37,148 nucleotides of DNA from a virus, in the IMG/VR virus record IMGVR_UViG_3300034023_000155, positions 1-37,148 of that record; one strand, written 5' to 3'. Shown one piece after another: positions 1 through 8,766 of this stretch (its first letter is position 1; the number at the start of each line of letters is the position of its first letter). The translations under genes and the position numbers were made by a program. The notes beneath the pieces are model-generated. The model searched no databases. It had not been told where the DNA came from and saw only the letters and a program-made list of their open reading frames with translations.

Positions 1-33
1 ACTAGGAACAGTCTGAACATTTAATGTTGCCAT
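1..33 (-). CDS. Partial gene start, unknown (fibre region)
   Basis: The first 11 codons of a leftward gene (MATLNVQTVPS) run off the left edge. A strong G-rich Shine-Dalgarno sequence lies just upstream of the ATG (complement of 31-33). It occupies the slot that MAGINV... (36302-36538) holds after the second copy of the upstream gene, yet its sequence differs. This is probably an alternative small fibre-associated gene. Too short to identify. Confidence 0.5.
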   Translation of the reverse strand, partial: MATLNVQTVPS

Positions 34-41
34 AAGCCCCC

Positions 42-530
42 CTAAACTTTAATGATTGCGTCTGAACGCACAATGAATAGCAAGAAAATAATGTTGTCTT
101 CAGCCGGGGTTGCACCTGTGGCGACAAAACTTATTTTAATGCGCCCTGAAAAGCCTGCGCCGTTTACGCTGTCAATGGCAAGGCTTGGGTCGCTTGCAAC
201 GGCAAGCCATGATGTATCATCAATCAATAAAGTAAATGAACCAGCCAAATCATTACGGTTGGCTATGGTTAATGGTATGGCTGTGGGTGTTGGTGTGTAA
301 TCGCCAATGTCAAATGAAAGCCCATAACGGGAATCTTGCACATTGGTTAAGGTTCTGCGGATAATTTGCGCGTCTATGGTTGCGCCAGTTAAACTAACAG
401 GGGAAACACCATCTTCGGCTGTTAGCGTTAAATTCCAAAAGGTCTTTTGTTGATAGACTAATTCGCCTGTGATACATGGGTTGTCAAACCCACTAACTTG
501 GGTAATGCTGTTTTTGTTAAATACTGCCAT
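42..530 (-). CDS. Tail-fibre-locus protein, copy 1
   Basis: A 162-residue protein without recognised catalytic motifs. It is rich in Thr, Ser, Ile and Asp, as in beta-structured fibre or baseplate parts. It is nearly identical to the product of 36548-37036, with about 13 differences by eye clustered at residues 93-102 and 136-145. It lies immediately downstream of a collar-domain fibre gene and upstream of more fibre genes, so a role in the host-contacting fibre complex is inferred from position. The ATG is preceded by AGGGGAAAAAC. No function can be assigned from sequence alone. Confidence 0.75.
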   Translation of the reverse strand: MAVFNKNSITQVSGFDNPCITGELVYQQKTFWNLTLTAEDGVSPVSLTGATIDAQIIRRTLTNVQDSRYGLSFDIGDYTPTPTAIPLTIANRNDLAGSFTLLIDDTSWLAVASDPSLAIDSVNGAGFSGRIKISFVATGATPAEDNIIFLLFIVRSDAIIKV

Positions 531-551
531 GTTTTTCCCCTACTAGGTAAT

Positions 552-581
552 GACGCGCCGATGCCCTCACCGAACGCGGTC
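552..581 (-). promoter_or_regulatory. Leader hairpin before fibre gene copy 1
   Basis: On the minus strand this folds into a hairpin of about 12 pairs with two small bulges: GAC/GTC, then GCGT/GCGC, then CGGTG/CATCG closing an AGGG loop. It sits about 20 bases upstream of the start codon and near the predicted transcript 5' end. The same hairpin is at 37058-37088 with one extra base in a bulge. A role in mRNA stability or translation control is inferred. Confidence 0.5.
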
Positions 582-583
582 TT

Positions 584-612
584 ATTTTATCTTATAGGTT
601 AAAACATTGTAA
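584..612 (-). promoter_or_regulatory. Candidate promoter of fibre operon
   Basis: On the minus strand TTACAA is followed after 17 bases by TAAAAT. The -10 is a 5/6 match to consensus but the -35 is weak. The start would fall near 577, placing the leader hairpin at the very 5' end. The same arrangement recurs at 37091-37119. Confidence 0.35.
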
Positions 613-634
613 CTTATATATTATAAAAATAAAA

Positions 635-1228
635 CTAGGATTTCATAATCCAACACAAAGCATAGTAAGGCGGCAAGTTTGCATTAGTGCCGCTTGAACC
701 TGTTGTGCTTATTGATGTGCCAACAGCAATCCCTGTGGTTGCTGATAAAGTATTATAAACATTATCTGAATAATCAACATATTTATGCCCCATATAGCCG
801 CCCGGAATGTTCTCATTAAATCCAATAAACGGATGGACATGACCGGGGTCAGTTACGGTTGATGTTGCCGTATGCGTATGGCTTACAACATTGGCATCTG
901 CGCTACCACCATTTGCACCAACGGCATAAGTTGAACCTGCACCAACAATAAATCTATTACGCAAATCAGGTGTTCCATTTGCGCCATTACACAAAAACCA
1001 TCCAGTTGGAATTGTTGCAACTGAACCCGACCACATAATAATTCCACCTGACGGAACGGAATAAATGGCTTGCGCTACATCTAAGTTTGTTCTTGCCGCA
1101 CTTGCTGTTGTAGCGTTTGTGCCGCCATTGGCAATTGGAACAGCATTTACCAATCCATCTGCGGCATCTAACAAACCTGCCGATGTTAAATTGTTTGCTA
1201 ACTGCGATAAATTATATGCCTGTGTCAT
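635..1228 (-). CDS. Tail fibre protein with phage tail collar domain
   Basis: A 197-residue protein. The middle (about residues 58-95) carries the collar-domain pattern: GGIIMWSGS, then PTGWFLCNG, then TPDLRNRFIVGAG. It is followed by His-rich SHTHT and DPGHVHPF stretches typical of fibre tips. The N-terminal part (NLTSAGLLDAADGLVNAVPIANGGT) resembles the linker repeats of phage fibres. The start overlaps the stop of the tip protein gene (TAATG), so translation is probably coupled. Likely a short fibre or adhesin at the tail tip; receptor unknown. Confidence 0.8.
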   Translation of the reverse strand: MTQAYNLSQLANNLTSAGLLDAADGLVNAVPIANGGTNATTASAARTNLDVAQAIYSVPSGGIIMWSGSVATIPTGWFLCNGANGTPDLRNRFIVGAGSTYAVGANGGSADANVVSHTHTATSTVTDPGHVHPFIGFNENIPGGYMGHKYVDYSDNVYNTLSATTGIAVGTSISTTGSSGTNANLPPYYALCWIMKS

Positions 1229-4200
1229 TATGCCGCCCCGATTCTTGCAAAGGTTTGTTGATTAAGTAAAGTAAAATTATTTGTGAATGCCGTTGTTAAA
1301 TTATATGCAATTGCTGTCGCTGTGTAATCTTTTCCGCTACCCTTAGTCAATAATACACCATTGGCATAAATTTCCATTGCCAATGGATTATTTTCAAAAG
1401 TATAAGTTAAAGCCCCGTTAATTGAATAAGCAACAGAATTTGTTATGTTTGAACATGGAATGCCCAAATTATTAGATGAAAATTGAATTATATCTACAAT
1501 TCCATTAACAGGTGAAGGAAAGCCATCTAAAACATTTGATGCCAAATTATAATCCACTTCATTAAATTGACTTCCATTTACATAAAGTTGTTCAAATCCA
1601 TTGTTTATTAAAAATTGCGTTGGTGTGTAAGTATTAACATTCGTAAATGTTTCAGTCCATCGGCTAAATGGTGCATAAGATGAACCTGCCGCACGATAAC
1701 GATAAATTGCATTTGTAACAGTTGCGCCACTAATTGTTCCAGTAAATGTAATCACTTTGGTTGCATAATTTATGGTGCTAACTGTAAAAGTTGTTGGCGT
1801 TCCAGTATTTGAAAAAGTAAGCAAATCGCCTGCAACAATTTTTTGATATGGTAAATCATTATAAGTAATTGAATTTGTCGTGCTTGATGCAATAGATATA
1901 TCTAAAGGCTCATAAAATGCTGTTGTTGATACGGCTCGCATATTTAAAACAACAATAATTTCACCTACGAAACAAGCATTTGTTAAGACAACCGTTGATG
2001 TTGTTTCAGTATATTCAGTTGTGTTAACTAAAACGCCATTCCTAAATACTAAAACTTGCCCAACAATATGCGTAACACTAAAACTTGTTTGTCCTGCCGT
2101 TGCCGTAAATACAGTTTCAGTAAAAAAGAATTCATCTTGTTCAGTAAATCCAACAACGCGCCCATAAATATCAATAGTTAGATTTGCAGGTGTGAAAGAT
2201 TTTGAATAAACACCATTGCCAAAATTTAAAAATTTGTTTAATGAAACAACCATTGTGCCATTGGTATTATTTGAAACGCTTAATAATCCATCCGCGCTAC
2301 TAATACTTGATGTGCCAATTTTTGTTAATTGACCTGACCTTGCATCTAAATCAATAATGTTTAAACCATCTTCTAACGCGCCCCAAAGCGTTGCATCATA
2401 AACAGTTGTTTCGGTTGGAACAAACGCGCCACCAATACCTTGATAAGCCGCGTTATCAACAGAAAAGCCACATTTTCTATTTTGCCTATTTATAAATAAA
2501 AGGTAATTTGCCGTTCCAAAAGAATTTGGGGTTGCTTCATACCAAATATAATCAGACGCAACCAAACTTGGATTTGCTGAAGGAACATTTAACAATCCAT
2601 AATAAGTTTTTCCGCGTGGGTTTAAACTAAAGCCAGCACCAGTAATGCTAGTGGCATAAGCAACGGCAACATACCTATCAACAAATTGATAAGTTAATGG
2701 TCGCCAATCTACTTTAACGCTTGCAAGACTAAAATTTGAACTGGCAATACTATTTACCATGCGACTAAAAAAATACCAATTCCCTGCATTTATATTTATT
2801 AAAGAAACAGGCGGCATTGTTTCATTTAATCCATAAGGATTTCCGTTTGCTTTTATTTCAGTTGTTCCTGCTAATATCAATTGTTGTGAAGTTGGATATT
2901 GATAGGCTGAATACCAAATTTCAGCATATTGGGTAAGCCCTGCACTTGATGATGTTGCAGTAACTAAAATGTATGGTATTGCTTCAGTATTTCCTGAAGT
3001 TAAAACATCGGGGGCAGGAACAATTCCAAATGTAATTGGTGAACCAAGACCGGTATTAGGCGATGGTTGAAATTCGGTAATGTTTACATCATCATAAACA
3101 GCACCATTAAATTCACTTAAACTTAATCCTGCTGTAACTTGTCCGCTATCGCTAAATTTTTGAACAACCTTGGTAATTCTAAATTGTTTTGCTACCCAAC
3201 CATAATTAGAATTTGTTACGGTAACAATGTCGCCAGCATCAAGTTGCAATCCTGTGTAATCAATTTCAACCTGCATTTGTAAATCTTCACGCGCCGCTTC
3301 TAAAAAGCGATTAGCAGTATATTGTGCCTGCACATTATTATTGCAAAGTAATAAACTTACAGATTGTTTGTTTACAGGTTCATTAGGAAACAACAACGAT
3401 GGATTAACAGACGCTAAATCAAAAGTTGCTGTGTTAAAAGTATCTTGATTTGAACCGTCAGGAAATTTAACTTCAATGATATTAAATGAATTTGCTAAAT
3501 CAATTGGCGTTACAGATATGGCTGAAACCATATTGCTGTCGTTTATATCCATAACAATAGTGTTAGTTGGCTTCTGAACTATAACGCCCCATAACGATGT
3601 TATTTCAGAATAACGAACTAAACAATCGCAACAATCAGCCATGTTTTGAATGTTTACCATTATTTTCTGATTGGTGTCTAAAGTGCCATTAAATTTAAAT
3701 CTTGGTTGCGTTGTTGTTATGCCATCATAATTAACATAAGTAAACGCTTGGTTAGAATAAGTATTTAAAGCAGTCATGCTTGCTGTATCAATGTTTGCAA
3801 GCGGTATTGCCGCACCATATCTTTCGCTAGTTAAATAATCTTTAATGCAATCACCTGCTGAATTGCGTGGGTTGTTTATTTTAAAGCGTGTTTGATTTAA
3901 TCCGACCAAATTCCTTGATTGACTAAATTTAATATGAATGATTGCAAATGCACAATTGTTCATTGTTTTTGATGAATCCCAAGTGTAAACAAGACCGTCT
4001 GTTTGCATTATGCTTATTGCACTTGATGTGCTATTTGTTGGCGTATATGAACCATTGCGATATAGCCAAATATCCATATAGCCATCAACATCTTGTGTTA
4101 ATTCTGTGCTTTCATCAAGCAATCCAACCACTTTGTAAGTTTCGCCTGCTGTTGTGCTAAATACACATTTTTTACCGCCAAAATAAACATCGCCAAAAGT

Positions 4201-4530
4201 AAACACATCGGGCGTGTTTCCATTTTCGCTATTGGTAACTTCACATAATGCCAACACATAATAAATGTCTTGATTATCATTTGAAATTGACATATCAATA
4301 ACAATGCCACCCATATAAGATGAACCATAAACTACGGGCAATTTATTATCCCCGGCAGGTGCTAACTGTTGTCTATTGCCGGGATTTGGTTGTTCTTGAC
4401 TGCCAACATTTGGCATAAGAAGTTTTGAAATAATAGCAGAAGCAATCATGTTGATTACAAAGCCAGCAACAGCCGCCGCCGTGCTACCTGCGGCAAAAAT
4501 TTCTAGCCCAACAACAAGCATTGTTCCCAT
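1228..4530 (-). CDS. Tail tip / host-specificity protein, lambda J-like
   Basis: The largest protein of the window (1100 residues). It has a hydrophobic N-terminal segment (about residues 5-38), then the NKLPVVYGSSYMGG region typical of central tail hub/J proteins. The middle is hub-like (LQLDAGDIVTVTN, around residues 430-450). The long C-terminal half is Thr/Asn-rich and fibre-like. It lies downstream of tape measure and three minor tail genes, as in lambda-type tails. It would form the central tip that contacts the receptor. The assignment rests on position, size and N-terminal resemblance; the C-terminal half is probably fast-evolving. Confidence 0.8.
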   Translation of the reverse strand: MGTMLVVGLEIFAAGSTAAAVAGFVINMIASAIISKLLMPNVGSQEQPNPGNRQQLAPAGDNKLPVVYGSSYMGGIVIDMSISNDNQDIYYVLALCEVTNSENGNTPDVFTFGDVYFGGKKCVFSTTAGETYKVVGLLDESTELTQDVDGYMDIWLYRNGSYTPTNSTSSAISIMQTDGLVYTWDSSKTMNNCAFAIIHIKFSQSRNLVGLNQTRFKINNPRNSAGDCIKDYLTSERYGAAIPLANIDTASMTALNTYSNQAFTYVNYDGITTTQPRFKFNGTLDTNQKIMVNIQNMADCCDCLVRYSEITSLWGVIVQKPTNTIVMDINDSNMVSAISVTPIDLANSFNIIEVKFPDGSNQDTFNTATFDLASVNPSLLFPNEPVNKQSVSLLLCNNNVQAQYTANRFLEAAREDLQMQVEIDYTGLQLDAGDIVTVTNSNYGWVAKQFRITKVVQKFSDSGQVTAGLSLSEFNGAVYDDVNITEFQPSPNTGLGSPITFGIVPAPDVLTSGNTEAIPYILVTATSSSAGLTQYAEIWYSAYQYPTSQQLILAGTTEIKANGNPYGLNETMPPVSLININAGNWYFFSRMVNSIASSNFSLASVKVDWRPLTYQFVDRYVAVAYATSITGAGFSLNPRGKTYYGLLNVPSANPSLVASDYIWYEATPNSFGTANYLLFINRQNRKCGFSVDNAAYQGIGGAFVPTETTVYDATLWGALEDGLNIIDLDARSGQLTKIGTSSISSADGLLSVSNNTNGTMVVSLNKFLNFGNGVYSKSFTPANLTIDIYGRVVGFTEQDEFFFTETVFTATAGQTSFSVTHIVGQVLVFRNGVLVNTTEYTETTSTVVLTNACFVGEIIVVLNMRAVSTTAFYEPLDISIASSTTNSITYNDLPYQKIVAGDLLTFSNTGTPTTFTVSTINYATKVITFTGTISGATVTNAIYRYRAAGSSYAPFSRWTETFTNVNTYTPTQFLINNGFEQLYVNGSQFNEVDYNLASNVLDGFPSPVNGIVDIIQFSSNNLGIPCSNITNSVAYSINGALTYTFENNPLAMEIYANGVLLTKGSGKDYTATAIAYNLTTAFTNNFTLLNQQTFARIGAA

Positions 4531-4540
4531 GATTTAATCC

Positions 4541-4990
4541 CTAGATTGCTTTTGTAAATACTTTTTCTATCAATGAATAACCTAAAAATTCAAACAAACT
4601 TGAATTGTCAGAATGAACTTTTGTTGAATATCTAACCATATTTACACCTAATGATTTAAGATATTCTTCAGCAAATTTAAACATTTTAATTCCTGTTCGC
4701 CCTTTGCGATATTCAGGCTTTAAATAATAAATGTCTTCTGAAGCCAATAAACAATCTTGATAATGCAAATTTATATCAATAAAAAATATAATATAGCCAA
4801 CAATAACATCATCATCTTTGCATAAAATAACGCGGCACTTACCATTCTTTTCATTTGCCTTGTATATGTCATAGCAAGGATTTAATTTGTAATTTTTAGT
4901 TACTGACAATTCCTGATAATGGTCATCAAGTAAAGTTAAAACTTCATCAAAACATTCTGATACTTTTGCTGTCGTGTATTGTATTGTCAT
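4541..4990 (-). CDS. GNAT-family N-acetyltransferase
   Basis: A 149-residue protein starting MTIQYTT; an earlier in-frame start would lie inside the preceding gene. GNAT signature: a central beta-strand/acidic region (VGYIIFFID...EDIYYLKPEYRKGRTGIKMF) with the R-K-G-R-T-G acetyl-CoA loop, then SLGV..VRYSTKV and an FEFLGYSLIEKVF C-terminus. It would transfer acetyl groups from acetyl-CoA to an unknown amine. It sits between tail genes, one base after its upstream neighbour, without a clear Shine-Dalgarno sequence. It looks AT-richer than its flanks, consistent with an acquired gene. The target may be a virion or host protein. Confidence 0.75.
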   Translation of the reverse strand: MTIQYTTAKVSECFDEVLTLLDDHYQELSVTKNYKLNPCYDIYKANEKNGKCRVILCKDDDVIVGYIIFFIDINLHYQDCLLASEDIYYLKPEYRKGRTGIKMFKFAEEYLKSLGVNMVRYSTKVHSDNSSLFEFLGYSLIEKVFTKAI

Positions 4991-4991
4991 T

Positions 4992-5618
4992 TTATGTTTT
5001 ATAAGCGTTAGGGTCTTTATCTTTGCCAAAAAAGTAATTGATAGTTTGAATAAAACTAACACGATTCATTGATGTATCGGCTGAATCAAAAAATTGCCAT
5101 GAATTATTATTGGTGTATCGCCCTGCTGTTCTGTTTTGCAGAATAATTTGTATGCTTGCGGCACTAACATTTATCATGCCAACAAACATTCTGATTTCTT
5201 CCATCCATTGTTCGCTAACAGAAAAAGCATTTATATAACCAGTAAAGAATTTGTAAAGCCCACCTGTTCCGCCAGTTGAAATCAATTCATTATCGGTATT
5301 GAAAAATCCATGCCACATTTCAATTTTAGAACCTTTTAAATTTTGTCCTAATACCCAACCAAGCAATGCTGTATCTAAACCAACAAGCGTCAAAGATGTT
5401 TCGTTAGCGGTTGATTTAATATCGCGTTGAACTTCGCCGACTTTTACCAATGCAGATAATCCGCTAAAAGGATTTGCATCAACGGCAGAAACGGTAATTG
5501 GAAATGGCGCGGTAGAAAATAAATAAGTCGTTGTAATTCCAGCAACCACCGTTGTAACGCGCACAAAGTCCGCTAGGCGAATGTTATTTGTATTCTGAAC
5601 TGGTGCTATTGATTCCAT
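4992..5618 (-). CDS. Minor tail protein (hub/baseplate region)
   Basis: A 208-residue protein between tape measure and tip protein. Its C-terminal half has a pattern recurrent in phage minor tail proteins: GWVLGQNLKGSKIEMW, FFTGYIN, ILQNRTAGRYTNNNSW and then a QTINYFFGK end. By gene order it corresponds to the lambda L/M or DUF2163-like position and probably attaches the tip to the tube. It overlaps the upstream gene by one base. The exact family is not certain. Confidence 0.6.
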   Translation of the reverse strand: MESIAPVQNTNNIRLADFVRVTTVVAGITTTYLFSTAPFPITVSAVDANPFSGLSALVKVGEVQRDIKSTANETSLTLVGLDTALLGWVLGQNLKGSKIEMWHGFFNTDNELISTGGTGGLYKFFTGYINAFSVSEQWMEEIRMFVGMINVSAASIQIILQNRTAGRYTNNNSWQFFDSADTSMNRVSFIQTINYFFGKDKDPNAYKT

Positions 5619-6301
5619 TATAAAACCGCTTCAAACGCTTTAAATGAACCCGACCAAGATATAAAACTGTCATTGGTCATTGGAACTAATGTATAAGTTG
5701 GATAATCGCGCAAAATGACACAAAATGTAATCCCAGTATATGAATTACCACCTAAAGCAATGGTTGTTCCATATTGACCTATTACGCATGGTGATAAACC
5801 TGTTAATGGTGTAATTAAATTCCTATGAACTGGAATAATTACTGTATCGCCAACGCCACGCAATACATCTTCTGTTGCAATATAGGCATAACGACCAACT
5901 TGGCAAAAATCGCCTGTTCTAACAACATAAGTTGTGCTTGGAACTGCTGGCAAATCAGTTAATACCAATGCTTTATTTGTGCTATCGGCTTGCCAATTGC
6001 ACGCGCTTATTTGTGCGCCAGTAAATTCACCTTGATAAGCAATATAATTAACCCAACCTGTTGTTCCAAAATTTAAGTATTGTTCAACTGCTTTATCTGC
6101 TTCACGCAACGCGCTTAACAATTGTCTATTTTTACTATAAAGCAAATATGCCATTGGCTTAATTTCAAAACCAAAAGGCTGAACAGTTAAAATTTCGGAT
6201 GTGCTAATGCGCTGATTGCGTGAAACCATTTGCCCAATAAATCTTTGGTCATTTATCCCAACTGATTCAGCAACAGATAATATCGTGTTTAAATTAGCCA
6301 T
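5618..6301 (-). CDS. Minor tail protein
   Basis: A 227-residue protein directly after the tape measure gene. The beta-rich sequence contains QPFGFEIKPMAYLLY, GQISACNWQ-like and ILRDYPTYTLVP segments, and it ends with a SWSGSFKAFEAV tail. No catalytic motif was seen. Gene order (tape measure, this gene, hub protein, tip) supports a distal tail role, matching minor tail proteins that follow tape measure in HK97/lambda-like phages. Its overlap with the next gene implies translational coupling. Confidence 0.55.
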   Translation of the reverse strand: MANLNTILSVAESVGINDQRFIGQMVSRNQRISTSEILTVQPFGFEIKPMAYLLYSKNRQLLSALREADKAVEQYLNFGTTGWVNYIAYQGEFTGAQISACNWQADSTNKALVLTDLPAVPSTTYVVRTGDFCQVGRYAYIATEDVLRGVGDTVIIPVHRNLITPLTGLSPCVIGQYGTTIALGGNSYTGITFCVILRDYPTYTLVPMTNDSFISWSGSFKAFEAVL

Positions 6302-6307
6302 TTTATT

Positions 6308-8422
6308 TTACCTTGATTGTGGCATTCCGCGCGATGCAGACTGATTAGCGGCAAATATAGCATTCTTGTTTTTAGTAATAAACTGAATACCGCTTTGCGT
6401 ATCAATCGCACTCATGTTTTGTATTACCGTGCCATTATAAACTGTTTGTGGTTGACCGCCCATCATTGATGATAATTGATTGTTTGGAATGATTGTGCCT
6501 GCTGTGCGCGGAACAAATAATTCTGCGCCGCGTTCGCCAACAATAGATGGAACGCCAACTGGCGGTTCGCCACCATCGGCAAAAAATCCACCAAGCAACC
6601 CTGCGCCATTATTGAAATCAGTTGAACTGCTAAACAATCCAAAACCACCACCGCCACCACCGCCAAGCAAACCAAATAAACCACTCATTTGTGATTGCAT
6701 TGAAAAGCGCAATAAGTCTTTAATCATACTGCCAATTAAATTGCCAAATGAAAGTTTGCCGGTTTCAACAAATCTATCCATAGCCGATGTCATACTATTG
6801 GTCATGTTATTAAATACTTGTGCGCCAATAGCCGCGCTGTCTTGGGCGCGTTCAGTAAAGTTGTTGTATGCTTTATCCCATCCTGCTTGGAAAGTATTTT
6901 GCGCCCTTGCGTTGGCTTCTTCTGCTTCAATGTTATTCATTGCCGCAATAGCAAAATCATAAATCTGTTCGTCAGTTAGCAAGCCTTCTTTTTTCTTATC
7001 CAAGATGGCTTGTTGCAAATCATAATAACGCAATGCCAACTGAACTTGGGTATCGCTTTGACCTGCCATTGCTTTAGTTAGATTCAATCGTTCGGTAGCA
7101 ATTTCAAGATTTTTAGTTTCTAGTTTGTTTGCTTCACGCGCATCTTGTTTAAGTTTGCCTTTTGCTAATTCAGCATCCATTGATGCCTTCTGATAATTCA
7201 ATTCTGCAAGGGCTAAGTCTTTTGCCGTTGCCGCATCTATCATGCGCTTTTTCAAGGCTTCATCTTTTACCTTGTCATAAGCCCCACCTTTTTCAAATTC
7301 TAAATTAAGTTTTTGAACTTCGGTTAGGGTCTTGCCCATGTGTTCTGTTTCAGATTTAGTTAAAACTAATTTGCGTTCTAAATCTTCGTTTTGCTTTTTA
7401 ACTTGGTCTGCTAACTTTTCATTATCTTTAATTTTTTGCCTGTCGGCTTCTGCTTGTTTTGCTTCTTTAGCCGCAATCATTTTAGCAAGCCTAGCAATTT
7501 CTGCTTGACGGGCTTTTTCTGCTTCTGCCAATTCGTCTTTTGATTTAAATGGGCTAGTGCGTTGTTGCAATTTTAATGTGCCGGTATATTCTTCAAACCC
7601 ATCATCTTTAATTGGTTGAATTAAATCGCTTGAACCGCCAAATACATCGGTTAAAGTTTTTTTACCTTTGCCGCCATCTGCTTTATATTTATCTAAAACA
7701 GAACCGTCTTCAAACAACCCTGCTAATTCTTTCCTTGCCGCAACAAGCATTTGAACAAATCGTTCAGCACCTTGCGCCCATGCTTTAAACGCGCCGCCTA
7801 ATTCAACCGCAAAACCTGCTTTCATGTTCATAAAAATGCGGTCTAATATATCAAACGCATCCCCAGCATTTTTAAACGCTGTCGCTGTTCCTTCAAACGC
7901 GCCCTTTGTTTTTTCCAAGTCGGCGTTCATGCCTTTAATGTCAATGCCTTTAATTGCTTTACCAAACAATTCCATTGCCATCGCATTGCGTGTCATTGGA
8001 TTTTCTATTTGGGCAAGACTGTTTAAGGTTTTCCTAAACAATTCATCGGGGCTTAATTTTTTGATGTCAGATATTGAAACGCCAAGTTTGGCAAATGTTT
8101 CTTCGGCTTTCTTATTGCCTGTGCCGGCTTCGTCTAGTTTGTTGGCTAATGATGAAAATAGTTTGCCTACATTTTCGGCTTCACCACCATTAAGGGTTAA
8201 GGCTGTGGATAATTCCAAGACTGTTTCAACAGCCACTTCATTGGCTTTGGCAACATCATTGATTTGGTCGGCAAATTTTAAAGCAGTAAGCCCAACCGCA
8301 CTTAATGACGCGCCAGCAACCGTGGCAAATTGTTTCAAGGCATTATTAGCGATGCCCAAGTTTTTATTGAACTCCGCTGTATCAAGTCCTAAAACTACGC
8401 CTAACCTTGAAATAATTGACAT
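6308..8422 (-). CDS. Tail tape measure protein
   Basis: A 704-residue protein. The start (SIISRLGVVLGLDTAEFNKNLGIA) is typical of lambda-family tape measure proteins. Residues about 300-480 are a long charged helical region with coiled-coil character (KEAKQAEADRQKIKDNEKL and similar). Near the C-terminus are a Gly-rich stretch (about residues 577-600) and FADGGEPPVGVPSIVGERG, the common tape-measure end motif. It sets tail length. At roughly 0.15 nm per residue a tail near 100 nm is expected, so a siphovirus morphology is inferred. Confidence 0.92.
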   Translation of the reverse strand: MSIISRLGVVLGLDTAEFNKNLGIANNALKQFATVAGASLSAVGLTALKFADQINDVAKANEVAVETVLELSTALTLNGGEAENVGKLFSSLANKLDEAGTGNKKAEETFAKLGVSISDIKKLSPDELFRKTLNSLAQIENPMTRNAMAMELFGKAIKGIDIKGMNADLEKTKGAFEGTATAFKNAGDAFDILDRIFMNMKAGFAVELGGAFKAWAQGAERFVQMLVAARKELAGLFEDGSVLDKYKADGGKGKKTLTDVFGGSSDLIQPIKDDGFEEYTGTLKLQQRTSPFKSKDELAEAEKARQAEIARLAKMIAAKEAKQAEADRQKIKDNEKLADQVKKQNEDLERKLVLTKSETEHMGKTLTEVQKLNLEFEKGGAYDKVKDEALKKRMIDAATAKDLALAELNYQKASMDAELAKGKLKQDAREANKLETKNLEIATERLNLTKAMAGQSDTQVQLALRYYDLQQAILDKKKEGLLTDEQIYDFAIAAMNNIEAEEANARAQNTFQAGWDKAYNNFTERAQDSAAIGAQVFNNMTNSMTSAMDRFVETGKLSFGNLIGSMIKDLLRFSMQSQMSGLFGLLGGGGGGGFGLFSSSTDFNNGAGLLGGFFADGGEPPVGVPSIVGERGAELFVPRTAGTIIPNNQLSSMMGGQPQTVYNGTVIQNMSAIDTQSGIQFITKNKNAIFAANQSASRGMPQSR

Positions 8423-8425
8423 TAT

Positions 8426-8758
8426 CTAACCCTTTTCAAACTTACTTAAATCAAACCCTTGCGCCTGTGTCATAAATAATAACAGACTATCGTTTGCAGG
8501 CAATTCTTCATCATCATAAATATAAGCGTAGCAATTACCTAATATAGATTTTACAGTATAAGGTGGCGTGTTAGCACCCCTTAAATAATTAAAAACGCCA
8601 GCGGTTAAACTTGCTGAACTTTGCAACAATCCATGATTACCTATAATTCCATCTGCATACATAACCATGATTTCAGACATAGTTATTTCATCCAATTCGG
8701 CAATACTATCTTGCGTGTGTCCGTTGAAAATCATTGCCGCCTTAACTTGCGTTCGCAA
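8426..8758 (-). CDS. Tail assembly chaperone, distal part (T-like)
   Basis: A 110-residue reading frame directly upstream of tape measure, the usual place of the lambda G/T chaperone pair. It lacks a good ATG at its beginning: the frame opens with TTG, and the first ATG is MIFNGHTQ, eight codons in. It lies in the -1 frame relative to the preceding gene, so it may be made as a fusion by -1 frameshifting near 8770-8776. It has no recognised motif beyond small size and position. Independent initiation at the internal ATG (with AAGG upstream) is the alternative. Confidence 0.6.
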   Translation of the reverse strand: MRTQVKAAMIFNGHTQDSIAELDEITMSEIMVMYADGIIGNHGLLQSSASLTAGVFNYLRGANTPPYTVKSILGNCYAYIYDDEELPANDSLLLFMTQAQGFDLSKFEKG

Positions 8759-8766
8759 CGAACCTA

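Larger units (their letters stand above)
42..641. repeat. Imperfect ~600 bp direct repeat, copy 1
   Basis: This segment matches 36548-37148 over the whole 162-codon gene, its leader hairpin, its promoter-like region and the last codons of the upstream collar gene. Substitutions are scattered, and there is a 1-base length difference in the hairpin. The right end of the window stops exactly where this copy reaches the collar-gene stop codon (TAG, complement of 635-637). The genome therefore probably closes into a circle here. Confidence 0.85.

Noticed and set aside
52-300. Plus-strand reading frames inside the structural genes (also at 6480-6962, 7824-8429, 14852-15388, 33085-33528)
   Set aside because: They lie opposite well-recognised genes, show composition typical of complementary strands of low-complexity proteins, and lack ribosome sites.
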